Part shown: one piece after another, positions 1 through 4,352 of the stretch
Position numbering within the stretch: the first letter of the stretch is position 1
Layout of the letters: each line of letters opens with the position of its first letter
DNA from: Clostridiales bacterium
Lineage (GTDB): Bacteria; Bacillota; Clostridia; Christensenellales; CAG-138
Direction: 5' to 3'
Assembly: GCA_003486785.1 (NCBI GenBank)
Contig: DNFZ01000190.1
Location: 1-5,631, forward strand
DNA length: 5,631 bases
Notes under the pieces: generated by a model
What the model was told of the DNA's origin: nothing
Database searches by the model: none
Seen by the model: the letters and a program-made list of their open reading frames with translations, nothing else
Translations under genes and position numbers: made by a program

Positions 1-1802
1 GTCCGCTTGTCCGGGTTCATGGTCGTCTCCCAGAGCTGCTCGGGATTCATCTCGCCCAAACCCTTGTAGCGCTGGATCGTGTAGCCTTTTCCGATGGACT
101 TGGTTGCGGCGCGCAGCTCCTCGTCGTCATAGCAATAGATGCGCTTGGCATCCTTTTGCACCTTGTAGAGCGGGGAGAGGCCGATGTACACATGCCCCTC
201 GGTGACCAGTTCCTTCATATAACGATAAAAGAACGTCAAGAGGATCGCGCGGATGTGCGCGCCGTCCTGATCCGCATCCGAGAGGATGATGATCTTGTCG
301 TATTTGAGCGAGGAGATGTCAAAGTCCTCGCCGATGCCGGTGCCCACGGCGGTGATGATCGAGCGGAACTCCTCGTTTTGCAGCACCTGATCGATGCGCT
401 TTTTCTCGACGTTGAGCGGCTTGCCCCGCAGCGGGAGAATCGCCTGAAACTTCCGGTCGCGCCCCTGCTTGGCAGAGCCGCCCGCGCTGTCGCCCTCGAC
501 GATGAACAGCTCGTTTTTGCTGTAGTCTCTGCCGGAGCAGCTACTGAGCTTGCCCACCAGCGGCGCGTTTTCGAGCTTGTTCTTTTCGCGCGCGGTGGCC
601 TTCGCCTTCCGCGCGGCCTCGCGCACCCGCGCTGCTTTAACCGCCTTTTCCGCGATGGCCGCAGCGACCTCGCCGTGCTTGAGATCCTCAAGATACGGCG
701 TGAGCCGCTCGAGTACCACGCTCTCCACCGCGGGGCGCGCCTCGGTGTTGCCAAGCTTGGTCTTGGTCTGCCCCTCAAACTGGATGGTGCGCATCTTGAG
801 CGAAAGCACCGCGGTAATTCCCTCGCGGAAGTCCTCGCCGGCAAGCGGCGCGTCCTTGTCCTTGAGATAGCCCGTCTTGCGGCAATAGTCGTTGAGCACC
901 TTGGTCAGCGCGGCCTTGAGCCCCGTCTCGTGTGTGCCGCCCTCGGTGGTGGGGATGTTGTTCACATAAGAGAAGATGTTATCGGCATAGCCGTCGTTGT
1001 GCTGCAGCGCAACCTCGACCTGAATCCCGCCCGAGGAGCCGGAGAAATGGATGGGCGGCTGATAGAGCGGCGTTTTGTCGCCGTTGAGGTAGTTGACAAA
1101 ATCGCTCAAGCCCCCGTTGAACTGATACTCTGCTTTTTTCGGCTGGCCTGCTCTTTCGTCGAGTAGCGTCATCTTCGTGCCGCGGTTGAGATACGCGAGC
1201 TCACGAATGCGCTTACTGATGACGTCGTAGCTCATCTCGATGGTTTCAAACACGCGCGCATCCGGCAGGAAGGTCACGCTGGTGCCCTGTCTGCGGGTGC
1301 GGCTGACTTCCTCGAGCGGGGCGACGGATTTACCCGATATGATCTTGCCCGTGGCATCCTCTTCGCTGGCAAAACGCATTTGATAGAGTCTGCCGTCGGT
1401 TGCGACCTCGACCTCCAGCCACTCGGAGAGCGCGTTGACGACCGATGCGCCAACGCCGTGGAGCCCGCCGGAATAGCCGTAGGAATCGTTGCCGAATTTT
1501 CCGCCCGCGTGCAGCTGTGTAAACACGACCTCCACGCCGGAAACGCCCATCTTTTCGTGAATCTGCACGGGGATGCCGCGGCCGTTGTCCACGACCGTGA
1601 CGGAGTTATTCTTGTGCAGCGTCACGGCGATCTCGTTGGCATAGCCGTTTGCCGCCTCGTCGATGGCGTTGTCGATGATCTCCCAGAGGAGGTGGTGAAG
1701 TCCGCGCTGCCCCGTCGAGCCGATGTACATGCCCGGGCGCATGCGCACCGCGTCCAGCCCCTCCATGATCTTTATCTTGTCTACTGTATAATCCGATGCC
1801 AT
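1..1802 (-). CDS. gyrB/parE: Type IIA DNA topoisomerase B subunit (GyrB/ParE family, ParE-like), C-terminus cut by window edge
   Basis: ATPase subunit of an A2B2 type II topoisomerase that changes DNA supercoiling or decatenates chromosomes. About 600 residues are visible, open to the left edge; family members are usually about 640 residues. The N-terminal GHKL ATPase shows EIIDNAIDEA (catalytic Glu41, Mg-binding Asn45), DNGRGIP, the GLHGVGASVVNALS lid and QTKTKLG (Lys347, the QTK loop). The TOPRIM domain shows EGDSAGGSAKQGRD (Glu436) and DADQDG (Asp509, 511, 513), followed by QRYKGLGEMNPEQLWETT near residue 577. All catalytic residues are present. The ATG at 1800-1802 has GGGAG 6 nt upstream. 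GyrB versus ParE is uncertain: TFFYRYM and DADQDG, and the lack of a recF/dnaN neighbour, favour ParE, while QTKTKLG is more GyrB-like. It is transcribed away from the dcw cluster. A partner A subunit (parC/gyrA) may lie beyond the left edge, but this is not visible. Confidence 0.93.
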   Translation of the reverse strand, partial: MASDYTVDKIKIMEGLDAVRMRPGMYIGSTGQRGLHHLLWEIIDNAIDEAANGYANEIAVTLHKNNSVTVVDNGRGIPVQIHEKMGVSGVEVVFTQLHAGGKFGNDSYGYSGGLHGVGASVVNALSEWLEVEVATDGRLYQMRFASEEDATGKIISGKSVAPLEEVSRTRRQGTSVTFLPDARVFETIEMSYDVISKRIRELAYLNRGTKMTLLDERAGQPKKAEYQFNGGLSDFVNYLNGDKTPLYQPPIHFSGSSGGIQVEVALQHNDGYADNIFSYVNNIPTTEGGTHETGLKAALTKVLNDYCRKTGYLKDKDAPLAGEDFREGITAVLSLKMRTIQFEGQTKTKLGNTEARPAVESVVLERLTPYLEDLKHGEVAAAIAEKAVKAARVREAARKAKATAREKNKLENAPLVGKLSSCSGRDYSKNELFIVEGDSAGGSAKQGRDRKFQAILPLRGKPLNVEKKRIDQVLQNEEFRSIITAVGTGIGEDFDISSLKYDKIIILSDADQDGAHIRAILLTFFYRYMKELVTEGHVYIGLSPLYKVQKDAKRIYCYDDEELRAATKSIGKGYTIQRYKGLGEMNPEQLWETTMNPDKR

Positions 1803-1808
1803 GAACTA

Positions 1809-1813
1809 CTCCC
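1809..1813 (-). promoter_or_regulatory. Ribosome binding site of the topoisomerase gene
   Basis: On the minus strand GGGAG sits 6 nt before the ATG at 1800-1802. The equivalent site in the upstream copy is AGGAG at 1881-1885 with identical spacing, so two start sites of similar quality lie 72 nt apart on one transcript. Confidence 0.7.
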
Positions 1814-1817
1814 ATTC

Positions 1818-1874
1818 TCAAACTAGAATAAATATATCAATTTTGATCTTGTCTACTGTATCATCCGATGCCAT
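1818..1874 (-). CDS. 18-codon upstream ORF mimicking the topoisomerase N-terminus
   Basis: A short ORF, MASDDTVDKIKIDIFILV then TGA, lies just upstream of the topoisomerase gene on the same strand. Its first 12 residues match the topoisomerase start (MASDYTVDKIKI) except for Asp in place of Tyr at residue 5. It has its own AGGAG at 1881-1885, 6 nt before the ATG, at least as good as the site of the real gene. Its stop lies 15 nt before the topoisomerase ATG, so ribosomes could reinitiate or couple translation. It arose from a duplication of the gene start (see the repeat entry). Whether it is translated is inference. It could be a regulatory leader peptide or simply the debris of a duplication. 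The last six residues come from an AT-rich segment and match nothing I recognise. Confidence 0.5.
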   Translation of the reverse strand: MASDDTVDKIKIDIFILV

Positions 1875-1930
1875 GAACTGCTCCTAATCTATAGGAAGAA
1901 TGATCGATAAAAACACTTGAAAAATGCGCA

Positions 1931-1959
1931 CGGCGGATCAAACGAAGCCTTTCCCGCCG
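1931..1959 (-). other. GC stem-loop followed by a T-run in the topoisomerase leader
   Basis: CGGCGG at 1931-1936 pairs with CCGCCG at 1954-1959 across a 17-nt loop. Read leftward, the stem is followed after five bases by ATTTTT (1925-1920). That resembles a weak intrinsic terminator or attenuator placed before the upstream ORF. The stem is only 6 bp and the T-run is not immediate, so function is uncertain. Confidence 0.35.
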
Positions 1960-1975
1960 CTAAACGCAAAGAACC

Positions 1976-2018
1976 CCGGCAAAACGAAGAAAACCGCACT
2001 TAACGCGGGTTTTGCCGG
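1976..2018 (+). terminator. Terminator-like stem-loop with a perfect 10-bp stem
   Basis: CCGGCAAAAC (1976-1985) and GTTTTGCCGG (2009-2018) are perfect inverse complements. An inner CCGC/GCGG stem (1994-1997 with 2005-2008) closes a 7-nt loop, leaving an 8-nt one-sided bulge. Read rightward, the stem is followed by TGGATTTTTAA, which resembles a rho-independent terminator, but no rightward gene ends here. Read leftward, it falls inside the predicted topoisomerase leader and has a poorer T-tail (GGTTCTTT). It may be a leader structure, or a barrier to transcription between the divergent units. The strand given is the one with the better T-tail. Confidence 0.45.
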
Positions 2019-2063
2019 TGGATTTTTAACGCCTTGCACCATATCTGGCGCGAAGATGAACAT

Positions 2064-2072
2064 ATTATACCA
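2064..2072 (-). promoter_or_regulatory. Extended -10 promoter for the leftward topoisomerase gene
   Basis: On the minus strand the sequence reads TGGTATAAT: a perfect TATAAT hexamer (2064-2069) preceded by a TGn extended -10 element. No good -35 hexamer is found 17 bp upstream, as is common for extended -10 promoters. Initiation near 2057 would give a leader of about 180 nt to the upstream ORF, including both stem-loops. The assignment rests on sequence match only. Confidence 0.5.
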
Positions 2073-2145
2073 CAGTTTGTGGCGCGCAGGAACCCGTCAG
2101 GAATCGTAAAACGCGCCTCGCCGAGCAAACAAACGTTTATTTTCG

Positions 2146-2171
2146 AAAAATTCAAAAAAAACAGGAAAAAA
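2146..2171 (+). promoter_or_regulatory. Phased A-tracts upstream of the mraZ promoter (UP-like element)
   Basis: Three A-tracts (2146-2150, 2154-2161, 2166-2171) are centred about 10-11 bp apart, one helical turn, immediately upstream of the predicted -35 at 2184. Such spacing favours DNA curvature, and A-rich DNA at this distance can contact the RNA polymerase alpha C-terminal domain. The role is inferred from position and composition. Confidence 0.4.
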
Positions 2172-2177
2172 TACATG

Positions 2178-2207
2178 AAAGTGGTGACAAATGGGGAATT
2201 GTGGTGT
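2178..2207 (+). promoter_or_regulatory. Putative MraZ operator: three 10-nt direct repeats
   Basis: Three consecutive 10-mers, AAAGTGGTGA (2178-2187), CAAATGGGGA (2188-2197) and ATTGTGGTGT (2198-2207), carry a GTGG/TGGG core at exactly 10-nt spacing. MraZ proteins are known to bind GTG/TGGG-type direct repeats with this one-turn periodicity in their own promoters. The boxes cover the -35 hexamer and the spacer and touch the -10, so occupancy should affect mraZ transcription directly, most simply by repression. MraZ is encoded immediately downstream. Confidence 0.65.
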
Positions 2208-2212
2208 ATACT
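2184..2212 (+). promoter_or_regulatory. Housekeeping sigma promoter of the mraZ/dcw operon
   Basis: GTGACA (2184-2189; 5 of 6 against TTGACA), a 17-bp spacer and TATACT (2207-2212; 5 of 6 against TATAAT). The start point would lie near 2219, leaving a leader of about 78 nt before mraZ. This is the best promoter match in the window. Confidence 0.75.
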
Positions 2213-2281
2213 CATCTTAAATCTTGGAGCAGTATATTCAGAATATGTTCCAGAATTTGCTTTTGAATATCAACATCTGCC

Positions 2282-2289
2282 GGAGGAGG
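2282..2289 (+). promoter_or_regulatory. Ribosome binding site fixing the GTG start of mraZ
   Basis: GGAGGAGG ends 7 nt before GTG at 2297. It is a near-perfect Shine-Dalgarno sequence, and it fixes the start at GTG rather than the in-frame ATG at codon 9. Confidence 0.8.
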
Positions 2290-2296
2290 AAAGCGC

Positions 2297-2743
2297 GTGC
2301 TGATCGGTTCGTTTGAACATATGCTGGACGCAAAAGGCCGCGTGTTCATCCCGGCAAAGTGGCGTGAGAGCGTGGGAGACACGCTCATCATCACCCTCGG
2401 CCTGCTGGAGACGACGCATGCCGCGTGCCTTTCCGGCATGTCGCTGGATGAATGGGAGCGCTTTTCACAGAAGTTTTCCGCACTTCCGGCGACCGATGCC
2501 AAGGGCCAGGCGATCCGAAGAAAGCTCTACTCCATGGCAGCTTCCTGCGAGATCGACAAGCAGGGGCGCATCCTGATTCCGGCGCAGCTGCGCGAGCTCA
2601 CGGGCTTGACCAAGGACGCGACGCTCATCGGCGTAGATGATCACGTAGAAATCTGGAATCCTGAAACGCTTGCGGCTTATAACGCCGCCTGCGAGGAAAA
2701 CTATGGCGACGCGCTTGCACACTTAGCGGCGCTCGGCATATGA
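2297..2743 (+). CDS. mraZ: Transcriptional regulator MraZ
   Basis: A 148-residue protein, the usual MraZ length, first gene of the dcw cluster. MraZ is a DNA-binding protein of the SpoVT/AbrB-like fold that forms ring-shaped oligomers, binds repeats in its own promoter and modulates expression of the cluster. The two family DxxxR signatures are visible: DAKGRVFIP (Asp11, Arg15) and DKQGRILIP (Asp87, Arg91). The N-terminus, MLIGSFEHMLDAKGR, is typical. The start is GTG, supported by GGAGGAGG 7 nt upstream. The stop TGA overlaps the ATG of rsmH in an ATGA, which indicates coupled translation. Three MraZ-type boxes lie in the promoter just upstream, so autoregulation is likely. Nothing is unusual apart from the start codon. 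Confidence 0.95.
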   Translation: MLIGSFEHMLDAKGRVFIPAKWRESVGDTLIITLGLLETTHAACLSGMSLDEWERFSQKFSALPATDAKGQAIRRKLYSMAASCEIDKQGRILIPAQLRELTGLTKDATLIGVDDHVEIWNPETLAAYNAACEENYGDALAHLAALGI

Positions 2744-3681
2744 GTGAATCTTTTTCGCACATACCGGTGCTGCTGAACGAAACGCTTGCGCATCTTTTGC
2801 CCGAGCGAGGCGGCATCTTCATCGACGGAACGCTCGGCGGCGGCGGCCATGCCGAAGCAGTTCTCTCCCGCCTGCCGGAGACGGGCAGGCTCATTGGAAT
2901 TGACAGGGACTGGGAAGCCGTGCACGCGGCGGGGGAACGACTGGCATCGTATGCCGGCCGGTTTACCGCGTTGCACGGCAACTTTTTTGATATGCGGGCG
3001 CTTCTTTCTCAAATCGGTATCGACCGGGTTGACGGAATCCTGCTTGATCTTGGCGTATCTTCGCACCAGCTGGATACGCAAGGCCGCGGGTTTTCCTACA
3101 AGACGGATGCGCCGCTGGATATGCGTATGGACCAAAACGCTGCTCTTTCCGCGCGGGACGTGGTGAACACCTATCCCGAGGCGGAGCTGGCGCGCATCTT
3201 TTTTGCTTACGGCGAGGAGCGCTTTGGCAAAAGAATTGCGGAGCGGATTTGTCGCGCGCGTGAACAATATCCCATCGAGAGCACCTTGGCATTGGCGCAA
3301 ATCGTGCGCGAAGCGATCCCCGCAAAATACAGAAATGAGCCGCAACATCCCGCGCGGCGGACATTTCAAGCGCTACGCATCGAGGTTAACGACGAGCTTT
3401 CCGGCCTGGATCGCGCAGTGGAGACGGCATGCGATCTGTTGCAAAAAGGCGGGAGACTGTGTATAATTACATTTCATTCATTGGAGGATCGCATCGTCAA
3501 GCAGGCATTCCGCCGTTTTGAGAATCCCTGCACGTGTCCGCCCTCCGCGCCGATCTGCATTTGCGGCAAGGTGCCAAAGGCGAAGATCCTCACCAGAAAA
3601 CCGCTGACCGCCTCCCAAGAAGAGGAAGCGCGAAACTCCCGCTCGACCAGCGCAAAGCTCCGCTGCATCGAAAAGATCTAG
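2740..3681 (+). CDS. rsmH: 16S rRNA (cytosine(1402)-N(4))-methyltransferase RsmH (MraW)
   Basis: A 313-residue cytoplasmic enzyme, normal length. It transfers a methyl group from S-adenosylmethionine to N4 of C1402 in the 16S rRNA decoding centre. The SAM-binding loop is DGTLGGGGH (residues 29-37), followed by LIGIDRD (acidic Asp55), LLDLGVSSHQLD (102-112), the DMRMDQ region, RRTFQALRIEVNDEL (206-220) and GGRLCIITFHSLEDR (237-251). The C-terminal part carries a CxC-x6-CxC cysteine set (Cys264, 266, 273, 275), common in this family. It starts with ATG inside the mraZ stop region (4-nt overlap) and has no strong Shine-Dalgarno of its own, so translation probably depends on mraZ. A 75-bp gap separates it from the ftsL-like gene. 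No anomaly seen. Confidence 0.97.
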   Translation: MSESFSHIPVLLNETLAHLLPERGGIFIDGTLGGGGHAEAVLSRLPETGRLIGIDRDWEAVHAAGERLASYAGRFTALHGNFFDMRALLSQIGIDRVDGILLDLGVSSHQLDTQGRGFSYKTDAPLDMRMDQNAALSARDVVNTYPEAELARIFFAYGEERFGKRIAERICRAREQYPIESTLALAQIVREAIPAKYRNEPQHPARRTFQALRIEVNDELSGLDRAVETACDLLQKGGRLCIITFHSLEDRIVKQAFRRFENPCTCPPSAPICICGKVPKAKILTRKPLTASQEEEARNSRSTSAKLRCIEKI

Positions 3682-3740
3682 CGAAAGCCTGCTCTACGGG
3701 CGGTAAGGCCGCGCCGGTGAGCGGAAATTTTTGCTTGATT

Positions 3741-3748
3741 GGAAGGGA
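3741..3748 (+). promoter_or_regulatory. Ribosome binding site that selects the TTG start at 3757
   Basis: GGAAGGGA ends 8 nt before the TTG at 3757-3759. The other in-frame TTG, at 3739, overlaps this site and has no comparable purine tract upstream, so 3757 is preferred. Confidence 0.6.
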
Positions 3749-3756
3749 ATTTTTCA

Positions 3757-4329
3757 TTGGACATCCGCTTCGAAGACGAGAAGAAAAAAGGGCGAACGCC
3801 ATCGACCAGAATCCATCTGCCCAACCAGGAGGAAGAGGCCGCGCCGGAAGAGCGCGCCCCGCGTACGCGCGCGGGTAAGCGGATCTTCCATGCGCCGGGC
3901 GTAAGGGTTGAAAACCCGCAGATTACAACGCTCGGGCGCTTCGGTTTGATCGTGAGCAGCTTTTTGTTTGCGGGCATGGTGCTCTTTACGCTGACCGGTT
4001 ACGAGCGCATCTCGCGCGCATATGCGGACATCAATGCGCTGAAAAACGAGATCGAATCGACCAAGCTGCGTATTCGTGAGCTGGATGTGCAGATCGAGTG
4101 CGCAGTAACCATACAGGATGCGCAGCAGGTTGCGGAAGCATACGGCATGCAGTATCCGGAAAAGAGCCAGTATGTGCGCATCGGGGACGCGCTGCCGTTT
4201 GGCAATGTCGCGCCCGCGAGCACAGATACACCGGTTGAAGACACGGCCGCACAGCCGGAAACGACGCCGGACACGACAGACGGATTAGACACTTCGGGCG
4301 GGGAGGGACAGCCGCCCGCGGGCGGTTGA
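3757..4329 (+). CDS. ftsL: FtsL-like cell division protein (FtsL/DivIC superfamily)
   Basis: About 190 residues from the TTG start. The order fits a bitopic divisome protein: a charged cytoplasmic N-terminus (1-60, rich in Lys, Arg and Glu), one membrane helix (about 62-82, GLIVSSFLFAGMVLF), then an extracytoplasmic heptad-like coiled coil (about 83-115, INALKNEIESTKLRIRELD). The family-like tail AEAYGMQYPEKSQYVRI follows (126-142). FtsL forms a coiled-coil complex with FtsB/DivIC that activates septal peptidoglycan synthesis by FtsW and a class B PBP. Sequence conservation in this family is very low, so the call rests on topology and on position between rsmH and a PBP gene. The C-terminal 45 or so residues are a Thr/Pro/Glu/Gly-rich, probably disordered extension not usual in short FtsL proteins. 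A longer form from TTG 3739 (196 residues) is possible but less likely. Confidence 0.8.
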   Translation: MDIRFEDEKKKGRTPSTRIHLPNQEEEAAPEERAPRTRAGKRIFHAPGVRVENPQITTLGRFGLIVSSFLFAGMVLFTLTGYERISRAYADINALKNEIESTKLRIRELDVQIECAVTIQDAQQVAEAYGMQYPEKSQYVRIGDALPFGNVAPASTDTPVEDTAAQPETTPDTTDGLDTSGGEGQPPAGG

Positions 4330-4352
4330 TCTGACGGAAGGACGATTGACCA

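Larger units (their letters stand above)
1768..1890. repeat. Imperfect direct repeat of the topoisomerase start region (51 bp, 72-bp period)
   Basis: Positions 1768-1818 and 1840-1890 align without gaps at 45 of 51 bases. The offset is 72 bp (24 codons), so both copies stay in the same frame. Each copy contains a Shine-Dalgarno sequence, an ATG and the first 11-12 codons. The copies are separated by 21 bp of AT-rich DNA (1819-1839). The inner copy is the genuine start, because it continues into the full-length protein. The outer copy hits TGA after 18 codons. Differences lie at copy-1 positions 1770, 1773, 1790, 1808, 1813 and 1815; two of them (1770, 1773) are synonymous Ile/Lys third-position changes. 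Confidence 0.85.
1803..2296. other. Divergent intergenic region between the topoisomerase gene and mraZ
   Basis: 494 bp without a full-length gene. From left to right it holds the duplicated topoisomerase start with its 18-codon ORF, a short GC stem (1931-1959), a longer terminator-like stem-loop (1976-2018), a leftward extended -10 promoter (2064-2072), phased A-tracts (2146-2171), the mraZ promoter with repeated MraZ-type boxes (2178-2212) and the mraZ untranslated leader. The right half is clearly AT-rich compared with the flanking genes. Open frames crossing it show no codon-level sign of being proteins. Confidence 0.8.

Noticed and set aside
156..1166. Long plus-strand open frame (336 codons) opposite the topoisomerase gene
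   Set aside because: It is antisense to a clearly conserved gene with all TOPRIM and ATPase motifs. The open frame is a by-product of GC-rich codon use, and its translation resembles no protein family.
1832..1859. Possible minus-strand promoter (TAGACA, 17 bp, TTTATT) inside the duplicated region
   Set aside because: The -10 match is weak, and the -35 lies in codons shared by both repeat copies. The extended -10 at 2064-2072 is a better candidate.
2239..2250. Possible LexA/SOS box (GAATATGTTC) in the mraZ leader
   Set aside because: The half-site spacing is wrong for the Gram-positive GAAC-N4-GTTC consensus.
2701..3369. Minus-strand open frame (222 codons) within rsmH
   Set aside because: It is a shadow of rsmH, whose conserved motifs are all read on the plus strand.
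3682..3756. Gap between rsmH and ftsL examined for a small gene or terminator
   Set aside because: Only 75 bp, with a stop (TGA 3736-3738) in the ftsL frame. It has GC-rich stretches but no convincing stem with a T-run.
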